From Beroe ovata (taxonomy: Eukaryota; Ctenophora; Nuda; Beroida; Beroidae): a DNA stretch of 64,000 nt. Positions 1-12,134 of this stretch are shown here, in pieces. The notes under the pieces were generated by a model. The model saw nothing but the letters and a program-made list of their open reading frames with translations. It was not told where the DNA came from and searched no databases. Position numbers and translations under genes: made by a program. Position 1 is the first letter of the stretch. Each line of letters begins with the position of its first letter. The DNA is taken from the NCBI GenBank assembly GCA_946803715.1, contig CAMPET010000031.1, positions 62,001 to 126,000 on the forward strand, given 5' to 3'.

Positions 1-210
1 AACTTATTCTCAGACAAACTTATTCTCAGGCTGACGCAAGCCGCTTCGCGGCTTGCATCAGCGGTCTGGCATCGCCCGACAAATAGACCCTGTCGAGAAT
101 TTCGTTTTGCGCGCGCGCGGCGCAAACTTATTCTCAGACTGACGCAAGCCGCTTCGCTGACGCAAGCCGCTTCGCGGCTTGCATCAGCGGTCTAGCATCG
201 CCAGACAAGG
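1..210. repeat. Nested short repeats with hairpin module
   Basis: The 13-base word AACTTATTCTCAG occurs at 1-13, 17-29 and 125-137. A 21-base hairpin (GCAAGCCGC, loop TTC, GCGGCTTGC) lies at 36-56 and again at 162-182, with a broken copy at 144-157. Each full hairpin is followed by nearly the same tail (CATCAGCGGTCT.GCATCGCC.GACAA). The stretch GAATTTCGTTTTGCGCGCGC near 99-118 recurs inverted near 447-466. No coding capacity is apparent. This looks like a non-autonomous repeat family; a related tail is seen near 28955-28996. Confidence 0.8.
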
Positions 211-215
211 AATCG

Positions 216-308
216 TTGTAGGATTTTACCCTACCGTCGGTGCGCGCGATTTTCAATCCGCCCCGACGGATAAAATCCCGCCAGCAAGGGTAGGGTGAAA
301 TCCTACAA
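216..308. mobile_element. 93-bp MITE with 8-bp target site duplication
   Basis: Terminal inverted repeats of 20 bp at 216-235 and 289-308 pair with one mismatch (TTGTAGGATTTTACCCTACC against its complement). An inner pair CCGTCGG (234-240) and CCGACGG (263-269) extends the fold. The element is flanked by the direct repeat AGGAATCG at 208-215 and 309-316, as expected of an 8-bp target-site duplication. There is no coding capacity. An 8-bp duplication fits hAT- or P-like families, but the termini do not settle the superfamily. Confidence 0.75.
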
Positions 309-1180
309 AGGAATCGAAGATCAGAATAAAACAATTTCAATATTCAATTTCATGGCAGCTATTTGAATAAAAACTTAATTAAATTACACTTACAACATTC
401 AATGTTGCATATTGCTTGGCGTTCATAGACCGCTTATGCAAGCCGTGCGCGCGCAAAACGAAATTTTTAATCAAGTCCCGCACTCCCGCCGCGGGCCGCG
501 GCAGCAAAGAAAAAAACACAATTACAACACACAAAATTAATATATCGATGACATGATCTGAACAATATGATTTGTCAAATTTTATCAGCTCATGACCTCT
601 GTTTCTCGCGCGCGCGCAAAATATCGTGGTCAGATGAAATCTAAAAATTATAATGATAATAGTCAAAAACTCTGGTATTATAATTTCCTCTGCGCGCGCA
701 CTCGCTCTTACTACTTTACAGTTCCGTGACAAATCATGAATCAAATCACGTTGCGTCGTCGCAGGTGCTCAGCTGCAGTATAGTAGTCAAACGCTGTTAT
801 AGCGAGTGCGTCGGCCACAGTGCAAAAATTTCAATTTCAATTTTATGTAAATTATAAATCGGCGAAAATAAATGAAAGTGTAAGTTCACATGCATGTTAA
901 ATAATTTCAAATGCTAATTTCTAGGGACTTTGCATTAAGTTCATAGTTATTATCATTATATTATTGTCTCAGTTTCTGAGTAGAAACGTATTCTATTCTA
1001 TTCTATCTCTCAAGTATACTCATACCTTTTGAGTTTCATTCACTTGGCATCATCATATCATCTCGAAGAAAAGATTTATTTCAATAAGATTCTTTTGAGA
1101 CATCAATTTGCAAGACTTTTCTCCAACTCTGTACTTGAACACCAACATTGAACATCCTGTATGACTTTTTCTCAATACAG

Positions 1181-1234
1181 GATGAAAATGTAACAGGAAA
1201 CAAAGTCAAAGGCAGATATTTTAAAGTGCTTTTG
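1181..1234 (+). CDS. Possible internal exon, PH-like start
   Basis: A 54-base open stretch sits between a pyrimidine-rich acceptor (TTTTTCTCAATACAG) and a consensus donor (GTAAGA). Only one frame is open, giving DENVTGNKVKGRYFKVLL. The GRYFKVLL ending resembles the first strand of many PH domains. It probably belongs to the gene whose later exons lie at 1483-2866, but the connecting exon was not found. Confidence 0.35.
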
Positions 1235-1482
1235 GTAAGAGTAAGCTATTGGCTAGTCATTGAAGAGCAGAGGATCTGGAATTCTTATCTGATCAAGATG
1301 GTCTATTATGGAATCTCACAAATCTGTTAACCAAAAGCTTGAAAGCTTCATGAAGCGCAACCTACCATCATCAGACTATCAAAGGTTTTAATTGATAAGT
1401 TCTTTTATTTTATGACTTGAGCAGTAAAAACTTCCTGGCAAAATTGTTTTTTGATGAACCGTTAAGGGGATGAAATGCTCAG

Positions 1483-2866
1483 GATACGATGTTATGAAAG
1501 ATGTGTAGTAGACAAGTCTATGAGACTTGCTCTTGTTACTTCAAAAAACCTCATCATAACTGATTCACCACCAAGAACTATCCTTTACACCCTTCCCCTT
1601 GTGGATTTCATATCTGTCAATTTGGTATGTTATAATTTGCTCTATACCTAATCTCAGTATTTCTAGGACTTAGGTTTGTTGAATTTGTCATAGACTATAA
1701 CTATTCAGGTGCAAGATCTACCTGATTTCCTTCATGGTGATATACAACTTAAAAGTCAGCATATATCACTTAAATTCCGTCAAGATTCTCTTGTGAAATT
1801 AGAATGTCCTCTTGATGACAGCACTAACTCATTATTGAGTGCATCTTCTGATGGTGAGCTCATATCTTCATATCTTCCTAATCAGCAATGTTCAATGGAC
1901 AAAGCTAAAACAACGGTACTTTATATCTATAAGTGTTAACATGGCATTGAATAAACATAGTATTTTCATAGGAGATAAATCACCAAGAAGCACAAAATCT
2001 ATCAGATCATTAGCTGCCTCTCTGTCCTCATTGAGCTCCCCTTCCTGGCATGAATCCCTTAATGGTAGTCAGAGACGATCCTCAAAACTGAAGAAGAAAT
2101 TTGATCAATCACCTGATAGCACTGAGGCACACAAAAGGTATGAATACGTAAATCTGATTTGATACGTAAATCTGATATGATATTTATTGACTTGACTGGA
2201 TTCTTGATGTAATGGTTTCCACTAAACTGCTGAACTCGGAAATGTTGCAGATTGAATTTGAGTGACAGTGGTAGTTCAGTTTCATCCTGGAGTCAGGACT
2301 CTAACCACGACAGTCCGGTGTTCTCTACCGAGCTTGATCTCTTCCTGCTTACTGACTCAACACTGTTCTTCAAACTGTTACAAGCTGCTTCCCTCAACGA
2401 GAAGATAGTACGCTCATCAAGCTAGTTTTACCTGTGTGAGGTCAGTGGTCATGTCAAATCAATCAATCTGCTCGGGTCTCATTAGTTAAACCATCTCCAG
2501 GCTGAAACAAAGAATCTTACCCTAATGGTGCACGGAGACCCCAAAATACCCAAGGAAAGAAAGAAAAGGTATAACAAGTTGGCATGAGTAAAATCCCTGA
2601 AAATTTCATTTTCATTTCAGATATAATTTGATAGTTCTTTTCCTGGGAACAATTTGTCGAGTTCTCATCAACTATGATGGTGTAGCATATTCAGTACGGT
2701 CCAGTGTCAGCTCTTCACACAGCTCTCGTCCGACATACACGCCACTGATAGATTGGAGCGGCGGTTCGAGCTTGTCCAAGAGTTACAGACTGCAGCTGCG
2801 GGCAATCCTGCTATCAAGAGATATTTTTGGAAGGTTTGGGAGCTTCTGAGTTGTTTGCCTCACTGA
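1483..2866 (+). CDS. Unidentified protein, 3' six exons (282 aa seen)
   Basis: Six exons join in frame: 1483-1624, 1709-1853, 1972-2137, 2251-2407, 2501-2568 and 2695-2866, ending in TGA. The predicted C-terminal 282 residues begin with a beta-rich stretch (LALVTSKNLIITDSPPRTI) that could be part of a PH-like fold. Next comes a Ser-rich linker with basic patches (residues about 85-165), then a conserved-looking segment (TELDLFLLTDSTLFFKLLQ) and a helical C terminus (DRLERRFELVQELQTAAAG, ending FWKVWELLSCLPH). The fourth exon needs the donor GTACGC at 2408; reading through it would hit TAG at 2423. The family was not recognised. The splice model is consistent but the 5' part is missing. Confidence 0.55.
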
Positions 2867-4171
2867 ATCCACATAATGATATTCAATAGGAAAGATAATT
2901 AGATACCCACCACCGATTGCTATGTATTTTCGGACGCTGAATCGATCGAATTACAGCCCTATCTCGCTCCCCCATGGTAAAATCTATGAAGCCTATCGCA
3001 TAGTATGCATACTGACTTTTATTTCAACTTGACAACACTACTTTATACATTATACAATCCATCTTGAGTTTGCCCACGATGAATATCGAAACATACATAC
3101 AAACTAAAGAATCTCATTACTTGTCGACATAATGGCAGCTCCCCCTGGGAACATTATCAGTACATATAACTGATGTACCTATTTGACACATCATTTCACC
3201 AATCACAGAACCTGTCATATGGTGGGAATGTTTGCTACCTCCTTGCGACACATAATATGAAGAGCCATGCCTCCCCTCTCGCTCTCTGTTTTATCCGCGC
3301 ATACATCACCATGGTAACTATAAGTTCGTTGCTGCTGCATAATTGACCATTTACTAAACTTTGTCTACACATCCATATTCCATATGCTCAAAATAGATCA
3401 GGAGTTACATAGGTAAGAGACGGAGAAAAATGAGTTGGAGGTCACATACTCCAATCCGAGTGATATCTTACTCAATAAATGGAGTGTAAATCAGCAAGCT
3501 GATGTGAAACCATATTAAACTTAGTCAATAGTTTAGTCTTTCTATTGTACTATCTTGTTAAAAGTTTACGTAATCGATAGATTGAAAATTGAGTCGTTTG
3601 TTAATGAAACACAAGGAAACATCGTATGCATTATCATATTGCTACACTTTCAGAAAGATACGATTCCACGATGACCATTATTTCACATGATATTCACAAA
3701 AGCTCTCCCTCTCCGGTGGGAATATAGACAATACGATGCGAACACAAACTTTCTTGTACAGCTTTTCGACAAGCACCGTGATGAGCTGATGTAAATCACG
3801 ATTGTTGTTTTTTGGAAATAGATTTGGTCATATGATGCCGCGTAAAAAGTAGTGAAAACACAAAAGAACAAAGCACGTTGAGATAATGGTATTTTGTACA
3901 ATCACGTGCACACTTCACAAAACTATTCATGGAGACATGAACTTGTCACTACTTGCGCTATTTCGACTGTCATAATCCAAGGGAGACAAAATCTTGAGTT
4001 ATACAGTTTCATCACCCTTCCAAAGAGATTTTGCCTGACCTCACCCGTTCCCTCTGTATTTATCATCTCTGTGTAGCGTGTATCACCTGGGTCCCAAATC
4101 ACAGTCTCTCACCCCATCCCCCCCATGTCACCGTGGTCCATGGCCCGTAACCTAACCTCCATGGCCCTCAG
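2867..4171. other. Intergenic or intronic, no gene seen
   Basis: About 1.3 kb of AT-rich sequence. Short open frames here (for example minus 3683-3901) have no splice context or recognisable residues. Confidence 0.5.
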
Positions 4172-4263
4172 GATCAGGGACTGTGCCGGGAGTTAGTGAG
4201 TGACATGGGACGATACAGAAGATTGCGATCCCATAGTCCTAACAACCGAGCCGACGAGATGGA
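4172..4263 (+). CDS. Isolated exon of an unidentified gene
   Basis: A 92-base exon is bounded by a strong acceptor (GGCCCTCAG) and a perfect donor (GTGAGT). Only one frame is open. It reads DQGLCRELVSDMGRYRRLRS and continues HSPNNRADEME, ending in phase 2. It could be an upstream exon of the gene finishing at 9890, but its phase does not fit directly onto the 9115 exon, so at least one more exon would be needed. The family is not recognised. Confidence 0.45.
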
Positions 4264-5572
4264 GTGAGTAACTTACTCCTTCATAAATTACGGTATTATG
4301 ATTCGGGTGGATTGGGTCTAAGGGGGGTCAAGTTAGGGCAGGAATATGTGTAATACACATTGTGTGTGTGTGAGTGCGTGGGAGTGTGCAAGTGTGCTGT
4401 ATTATAGGTAGTGTATATCATCCAAACTAATCATCGGCAAATAATTGAATTATAGATTTAGTGGTCTGTTTCTTTTTCCAGTAATTGTTCTTAGTTACAA
4501 CATAACATCACAGTATCATCTTTTATAGTTGTAACTTTATAGTTTTAAGATCATCTGCCGTATTATTGTTGTGATGTATTTAACTTTAATCAAAGTTATT
4601 GAAGCGATTTGTATTTTCTCTTATTAACTTTTGTACAGCACACATAATATGCTAGGGCGGTAATTGTTTAAGATTAAGACAAATGATTTGGAAGAAACGA
4701 GGGACTCTTCTTGAATTTTCGCGGAAGGACAATTCTAATTGTCTGTGGAGAAGGAATATGAAATATTTAAATCAAGTTGAAAGTAAATTGGAATCTATGT
4801 CGCTTTCACCTTCATCTTAGCTTTTTGTCGCTCAGAAATCCATAATCAAAGCCATTCAAACGTTAAAATGATCATCAAATATAAAGATAAAATGTCATTT
4901 CTCTTCTCATATTTCATCAAAACCTCAGATCCGAAATCTTCAAATTGCTCTAAATATCTACTAACGTCTGAATCATACGTCAAGAAAGCTTTTAACATGT
5001 TGTGGTTGACGTGCCAAACACGAGAGATATGGGTCAGGGGTCTGTGACGTAAAGTCCATTAATATTGTATTGCAGAGTTTAATATTGAGTCGTGCAATCG
5101 CATTAGTTAAATTTTCGAAAATCTGTGAAAATTTTCATCCAGGAACCGATAAGGAGAGCTAGCTAATATAAATAGATATTTCTTCAGTTCTTTAATCTAG
5201 AACAAGAAAGGGTTTACACACACACAACGACATCTTCTCATACCAGCTTTAAAAGTAATTGTGATTCGACTGCACGTCATGGGGCAATTCCGAGTCGCTC
5301 ATGTCCCCTTTCCCGGCAGGTATTTGATACTGTTAGAGTCGTGTGTGGTGTCAATGTTCAGGGAGTCAGAACATCTACCGCACAGAGTAACGTCCCTTGC
5401 TGCGAACAGGTAACACAGACAGACACAGACAGACACAGACACGTACAAACACACACATGATGCATATACACAGACATACACACATGTCACACACACAGAC
5501 ATAAACACACACAGACACAGACGCACACACAGACACAGACATACACAAAAACAGACACACAAACACACACAN

Positions 5573-5624
<52 letters not shown>

Positions 5625-6855
5625 ACATACACACACAAAAAATGGTCCTCCATTAAAACATAAACTTGAGACTCCAAATAATTTCTCACGGCAATGGTTT
5701 TCTATTAAAGACATCGCATATTACTTGTCTCAGATAGAGATAATATCAACCACAATCAACATCGTCAACTTGAGAGAAAATGAAGCAATTACCACACACC
5801 TACATGCAACTGAAATTCATTCAAATTATGTGTTAAAATTGTGAAAATTTGGTGCCTCAAGTTGCATAATGATTTGAGAATTAGATTATGTGACGCATAT
5901 TATGATCGTCAAGAGTTTGAATGAAATTTTATTAAATCTCACCTGGATAAATCTCTAAACGATTGACGAAACATAAAGCACACTTTTCAAACCACCTGAG
6001 AAGTAACTCAATTTCAGCTACGAGTTACTGAGACAGCTAATAGAGAACCTGTCTCTACTCCCTCATATTCCAAATCACCTGACAGCTAATACAGAGGTGG
6101 GTTAACCCTGACTATGTGTTTGGGTGGGTGGCTTCACCAGTTCATTGTTCACCTGTTAACCGCATGATGTATATGACATGTTATGGAAGCAATTTCTGAA
6201 ATGTATCCAGAATAGCGCAATGTGAGTAATCCAGTATCTGGCACAGAAGTCTCAACTCTCCACTCCCACTCATATAGCTGGTAATACATCTCGATTCATT
6301 AGAATATGTCCACTTTGCAAATTTCACCTACACTTCATTCCAATACCCAATACCGATCAATCATCATGCATTCTTACATTTATTTGACGTCATTAATGAT
6401 GGCAATAAACACTTATTCCATACAATCTCTTCTGAGGTACAAGATATTATTGTGTTATGTGCTCAATGACGTCATTCGGTTCACTCCCCCATATTTCCAT
6501 GTTTCTATGTGTATGACATAGATAAACGCACGGCATTGCAATTTCCGTAGCTCAGCTCCCCCACAATTTACATCACACAATTGCACAGTGAATTTCCCCA
6601 AACTGGGGTAACCTGAAACACCTGTTCCTAATTCTTGGCGCTTTGTAACTTACAAAATAAGTACGTAACTTAACCTTGATCGTAGAACTACGCCATGGTA
6701 TAAACATTCGCAGAGTAAGATAATGTTTTGCAAGCAACTATTATATGTCTTCAAACTGGAGGGCGGAGGCAAAATTAGTGTTTATAGTAAGTCAGAGTCT
6801 AGCTATGATCTCTGTTGCGCTTGTAGTCTCCTCTGTTCTCTCTCTCTCCTCCCCC
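4264..6855. other. Spacer with CA microsatellite
   Basis: No convincing exon was seen. A short TG tract lies near 4360-4395. A long interrupted (CA)n tract occupies about 5409-5635 and includes one N at 5572. The Cys/Val-rich open frames across it are microsatellite artefacts. Confidence 0.6.
5409..5635. repeat. (CA)n microsatellite, interrupted
   Basis: CA repeats with CAGA and CATA interruptions and one N at 5572; the purest part is 5573-5619. Confidence 0.95.
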
Positions 6856-8637
6856 TCACTTATCGTGAACCATGCTATTCTGAACAAGTTTCAGACAGGT
6901 TTTCGCAGGCTCGCTCACTCGCTCCTCAATGAGCAAGTCCAGTAGGAACTTCCTCTCATACGCCAGTCCATACGTACACAACCTCAGCATCTTGAATATG
7001 TTGAAACATTCGTATTCCCTCTCATACGTGAAGGAGATGCTGACCCCGTCCACCAGAGTAGTTGGGGTCGTCTCCGGGTTGGTCGTAGAGAGTACAACGT
7101 CCCCGTTTGCCGTGTATCGTATCTCGATGATTTTGGGGGTCACTTTCCGCTCGTGCCACAGCAACTCTATCATCTGAACCCAGCTCATGTGCTCCAGCTG
7201 GAGGTCTACTGTCATATGACCCAGGATGCACTTTTTAACAGGGAGCAGTTGTCTGGTGTGGCCCCCTGGGGTCGCCAGTGGTCGGCGTGGTGGTTTACAA
7301 CCCAGTTGAGAAGCGAGTGTGTAGCTGGGGTTGTCACCAAGTAGGTGAGATATTCCATGAAGCGTCGTGTTGTAGAAGGATGTGAACATGTCTGCGATCC
7401 TGGGAAAATGTTGGTCTAACTGCCACTCCTCCCTCATCAAAGTGGTGACAAAAGTGGCGTTGTGAGCCACTCTCCAAGCATGTGGTGCCACTTGGTTCCT
7501 ACCCATTTCAAGGAGAGTGGCTGCTGGAACCAGCTTCAGCTTCTTGTAGTTGTCAGGGTGATGGAGGATGCAATGCGCGCCATGCCGAATGTTGCACGTG
7601 CATTCATAACCTGGTAGAATGAACAAATCGTCCCATCCTCCTGCTGTGCTTGTGGCAAGGATCCAACCAGCTCTACCTCTATACCAAGCGTGAGTAACTT
7701 TGGTAGTTTTGGGGTTGAACAGAATGACTGCGGGTGCGCCTCGTGCCTGTGCCATCGCCGCTCCGAAATGTGCGATGGCGCCTGTACCGCCGCCACACCT
7801 CTGGATCATTCTGAGAGTGATATTCCTGGTCTGATAATATCGCTCCACATCTTCACACCACACCCCCATTCTCTCTCTACGGTGTGCTATCATGGGTGTG
7901 GAAACATATCCTATCCTCCCTATACTAAAGTAAGTCTTCTTGACATTGTGATATGCCCATTCTAGCTCTTCATCAGTCACTCTGGCGCCAATAACATGTC
8001 TCATATGCCAGACTGACATCTCATAAAACTCACCAAAGAGCCGGCCCTCCTCTGCCCACCTCACAAACTTGTTATACCGAGTTATACCATGCAGGACCGG
8101 GCTATTTCCCTCCGCCCACGCGGTATAGTGGCCCTGTCCGACAAACGGGGGCGGTACCCAAACCTCTGAAGCAAAGGTGAGGGCGGTGGCGACCGCCAGA
8201 TTGAGTTTCCAGGCGGGCATTTCTCCCCCACTCTCCCCCGAGAGAAGTGTCTCGAGAATGTTAAGTGCGTTGCACATGTTACCACACTCACCACTAAATA
8301 CCAGCAGTTCCAGTATCTCACGACTCTGGAGAATATTATCCAGAAATGCGGGGTTGTACGTGTTGGTTTTGTGGATGAATATGTCGACCCCGACCAGTGT
8401 TTCTTTGTGGTCGACGCGCGACCTCTCACATTGCTCCGCTATGGCGTGTCTCATTGCCGAGATGGTAACCTCCTCGGATGATAGGAAGTTTCTCATTTCC
8501 TCTGGTGTGCGGATTTTCTTTATCCGAGCTCGTAGTGTCTCCTCTTCGTTCAGTAGAATCATGTTGGGATGGTGCTGAGAAGTAAAGCTGTGAGTGGGGA
8601 GCCAGAAAAAAGAAGAAAATGGTTGAGAGTGTGACAA
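6856..8637 (-). CDS. Transglutaminase-like domain protein, intronless
   Basis: A single 593-codon frame has no introns, unlike nearly all its neighbours. A second Met, at codon 26 (position 8562), is as likely a start because codons 1-25 are low-information. The core carries a papain/transglutaminase-like triad layout: Cys281 in RCGGGTGAIAHFGAA, then ARGAPAVI, His316 in THAWYR, and Asp336/337 after AGWILATSTAGGW (long-frame numbering). This matches the C, H-A-W, W..D pattern of the transglutaminase-like superfamily, whose members cut or cross-link amide bonds or have lost activity. There is no signal peptide or membrane helix, so a cytosolic location is likely. The rest (residues 30-270 and 370-593) is not recognised. 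The substrate is unknown. Lack of introns suggests a retrocopy or horizontal origin; neither is shown. Confidence 0.75.
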   Translation of the reverse strand: MSHSQPFSSFFWLPTHSFTSQHHPNMILLNEEETLRARIKKIRTPEEMRNFLSSEEVTISAMRHAIAEQCERSRVDHKETLVGVDIFIHKTNTYNPAFLDNILQSREILELLVFSGECGNMCNALNILETLLSGESGGEMPAWKLNLAVATALTFASEVWVPPPFVGQGHYTAWAEGNSPVLHGITRYNKFVRWAEEGRLFGEFYEMSVWHMRHVIGARVTDEELEWAYHNVKKTYFSIGRIGYVSTPMIAHRRERMGVWCEDVERYYQTRNITLRMIQRCGGGTGAIAHFGAAMAQARGAPAVILFNPKTTKVTHAWYRGRAGWILATSTAGGWDDLFILPGYECTCNIRHGAHCILHHPDNYKKLKLVPAATLLEMGRNQVAPHAWRVAHNATFVTTLMREEWQLDQHFPRIADMFTSFYNTTLHGISHLLGDNPSYTLASQLGCKPPRRPLATPGGHTRQLLPVKKCILGHMTVDLQLEHMSWVQMIELLWHERKVTPKIIEIRYTANGDVVLSTTNPETTPTTLVDGVSISFTYEREYECFNIFKMLRLCTYGLAYERKFLLDLLIEERVSEPAKTCLKLVQNSMVHDK

Positions 8638-9114
8638 AAAGTAGTGGCCTCACAAATTTAAACTATGAACCATGTCAGAGCCTCTGTAAAACTCTGAAAG
8701 ATAACAAATGATCAATTATAACTAAACAGTAAACAATGTTTTGAAATAGAATGTAGTTAGTCAATAAAAGAGGTTCAAAAACAAGAAATATACTTTTCTC
8801 GGGTTTGGAAATCGATAATTAGTGTGGTTAGTGGAACAATGGATCATAATTAGTTTTCCTATTGTTTTTCACGACATAGAATAGTTAGAGGCCTGATGAT
8901 GGATAACCTGCAATCGGTGATTGTTTGGAGTTTTTCCACTGTACCTATTCATCAACAATGGGTACAATAAATGCTCTAAATGCAATGAGACAAGCCTCAT
9001 ACCCCTCCCTCTCCCCTATCATTTCCTATCCTACCTCACCCCCGACCCCTCTCCTCTCTCCCCCTCACCCTTGAACTCACTCTACCCTTCACCCCTGACA
9101 CCTCTACCCTGCAG
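8638..9114. other. Spacer ending in long pyrimidine tract
   Basis: AT-rich up to about 9000. From 9000 to 9114 the plus strand is almost purely C/T and ends CTACCCTGCAG, a very strong splice acceptor for the next exon. The upstream exon it pairs with was not found. Confidence 0.5.
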
Positions 9115-9890
9115 ATGGAAGGTTTGGTGAACGAGCTACTTGACACCACCATCAGTCTCCTGTTTGAGATAGTCCTGGCAGCCTCCGAACACCCCACATT
9201 CGGTACTGATCTCACACTGTCGCATGTTGTCAAGATTGTGGAGAACAATGCCGTCAACTTTGTGAGTAGCGACCTGTGACATTGTGTCAATGAAACATGA
9301 CGCCATGTGTCATGAAGATATGATGCGTGTTTTTTGCATCATCTCATCATGACATACTTCACGACATAATTCTCTTCTGGTATCCTTACTCGAGGTGCCT
9401 ATGTACCGTATTTCAGCAACGAATATATTCTTATCTTGACACCACCCACTCTTCGTTAGGTGACACTGTACAGCAAGGTTATAGACCGAGGTCTGGGTGT
9501 CATATCGCGGACGGTGTCAGTGAGCTCCACTTTCCTCGTCTTCATGTTGTTCTACGTGGTGGAGGCACTGTCGCGCAGTAGTGGTGTCTGTGGTGGTGTC
9601 ATCAAGTCAGATCACCTTGAAGATATCAGGTCAGTGCCTAATTTATGTCAACGAGTTTGTGTTTCATCAAGGGCTGTTGTAAATATTAAAGGATGAAATG
9701 GACGGGATTTAATCGATACGAGACGAAGAAAGATGAACTGGAAATTCTTACTGACAAGATTTCGTCCCCCTCACCACTCCCATCCCGCAGGTATTACTGC
9801 AAGAACCCGGAGTTACGAATAACACGATACTCACCTCTCCAGTCCCTCGCCATTCAGAAAGTTAACGACCTCCTTGAGAATATATCATAG
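9115..9890 (+). CDS. Unidentified protein, last three exons
   Basis: Exons 9115-9261, 9460-9629 and 9791-9890 join in frame and end in TAG, giving 138 residues of a C terminus. The predicted sequence is largely helical: MEGLVNELLDTTISLLFEIV, then HVVKIVENNAVNFVTLYSKV, a hydrophobic stretch STFLVFMLFYVVEAL, a Cys-containing turn (SSGVCGG) and YSPLQSLAIQKVNDLLENIS at the end. Donors GTGAGT and GTCAGT and acceptors TTCGTTAG and CATCCCGCAG are good. The first exon starts with ATG but sits behind a long acceptor tract, so it is probably internal. The family is not recognised; a large scaffold or trafficking-complex subunit would fit the helical character. Confidence 0.6.
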
Positions 9891-11596
9891 ATCATCCTGC
9901 GGTTCAGGACTCAAATATGATGCCTAGCTCACCACTTCTTTCATTCACCTTGGGGACCAAGAATTCTGTTTTGAGATGAAATTTACCCAATCTATAGAGC
10001 TATAGAAATAAATCGTTCCAGTCATCAACCTTTTGATTGTTAGAAAGTTAAAGTCATCCCGTTTTTGTTTCGTAAGACACAGGCCTTACTTACCAAAACG
10101 TGCTGCTTACTTTCATCCAATAAATCCATTCCAGTGCTTGCCAATTCATGCGTCAGCTACTGCTGAAGCCAGTTGTCCGCACTTGTATTGACGTAGACGA
10201 CTCTGATTTGAAGCTTGGAAAAAAGTATCTGCGAGATGATTTAAAAGTTTTATAAAAAGAAAAACCCGCAAGTCGCGCGATTTTGACTTATCGCAGATCG
10301 TAATATTCCAGTAGATGGAATAAATGAGAAGTAAACAAACACATATCAACGCTTTTGTTTATCATGGTTTCTAAGGAGCAGTGTTTAGTTTTACGTCAAC
10401 CAACCGTCAGGTGAAAGATATAAAATGCATAAGATGGCAGAGAAATTGAAAGCTATTTACGAAATTATTGTGAAATTCTAGTCACAAGGGTTGTTGGAAA
10501 GAATATGATATCTGACAGTGATGCTGTTCCGATGTTGTTACTTGGTAGATTTGTTATGATGGGTTATTTGGTACCGTTACTCATCTGATTTGGGCAAAGT
10601 TGCTGGTGCAGTTTTATCATAATGAAACAAGAATTCATATTTTTCGGTACAATATTATATTGAGATTTTTATCGCGATTTTCAACTTTTCAAGATTCATT
10701 TTAGATTTTATTACATATTTAGATCGTTATTCAAACTGGATCTAAAATGTTTTATCGACCCTGCTCGTGTGAGAGTGGGAAATGAGGATTGTGTTTCTGC
10801 AAAAGTTTTTGAAAAGGGCATGGTTTTTTCCTCACTTTGTTACCAATGCTCGGCAACGAATGGTTTTCCCGATCCCCTTATCAATGTTTGGCAGAGAGTA
10901 GATTGATGTGATAAAGTTGTGGTTTGATTCGACAAAGTAGAAAGGAACTATTCAGATTATTGATATTAAATTTGATAATTGCTCAATCGGCCAAGAAAAG
11001 AATTGCCGGGAACAGCAATTTATAACTAAACTTGATTTCCCGAAAAATCGACAGTTTTCATATTATTACGTGTTTGATACACACTGACATCAAAATCAGG
11101 GTTTATTGAGATGTTTGTAATAATAATCATATGTGTACATACTTTTGATGAGTGTTTGTTGTATAATAATGTAAGAATAATTGACACGCTGAACATTCCT
11201 ACAACCTCAATTTGTGTCCAAATGTGTCGAATTTTTTGCTCGAATCCAGATACTCTGTAATGGTACCTATCGATTTCTGAAATACTTCTGATACAGATCC
11301 ATACCTTATAAATTGACCTCAGTAACAAGAGTAATGTTTCGAAGAGTAATTCCACCATCATCATTAATCTGTAATACCTACGTTATTTGCATGCATCAAT
11401 AGCTAAATATTCTGGGGTAAAATTGGGACTTGGGTTACTCCTACACAAATTTGTAACTTCATACGTCTTACATGCAGACTGACACAGACACACAAACACA
11501 GACACGCAGACACACTCGCGTCTCACACTCACACATTGATACATAGACACACACACACACACACACGCACACACAGACGCACACACAGACACAGAN

Positions 11597-11637
<41 letters not shown>

Positions 11638-12134
11638 ACACACAAAGATACATGGAGACAATGTGTCGATAGTCGTGTATTAGATCACAATCTTATCAAG
11701 CACAATTATTGTGACTTTTCATACTGTTATTATCGTCAACTTTGGGTTACCATAGTCTCAGAAAATTGGCGGGAATAGAAAGAATAGATTTGAAGAACTT
11801 TGAGTTGTGGTCGATCATTGACATCCAAATGATTTTCTTCAGCATCAACAAGGGTCAGGGCTGGTTGACTGATATCTATAGGACTATGATGGTTGCTTCC
11901 AACTCCTGAATCTCTTTGCAATCTCATCAGAGCATATGTTTACCTGTATTATGCGAGTTTCCTGTATTATATCACAAGATCTCGATTAATCAGACTGTAA
12001 CTTGAGATGTGATAACAAATCCTAATACAAACTCAGTCACCGTGTTTTCTGTCAGAAGTTCCCTTTCGTCTTCTCTTCCTCAAATACTCTTTGTTTGACA
12101 CCGCTATTTGCTCGACTGACACCTATTGGAGGTT
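9891..12134. other. Spacer with CA microsatellite
   Basis: No gene is supported. An interrupted (CA)n tract lies at about 11470-11645 with one N at 11596. Open frames over it are repeat artefacts. Confidence 0.6.
11470..11645. repeat. (CA)n microsatellite, interrupted
   Basis: CA repeats with CAGA interruptions and one N at 11596. Confidence 0.95.

Noticed and set aside
2423-2425. Premature stop in the left-end gene
   Set aside because: Using donor GTACGC at 2408 avoids it and keeps all following exons in frame.
5299-5714. Cys/Val-rich minus-strand frames
   Set aside because: They are translations of a (CA)n microsatellite; the same holds for frames at 11383-11661, 15191-15753, 34362-34616 and 35072-35503 outside real exons.
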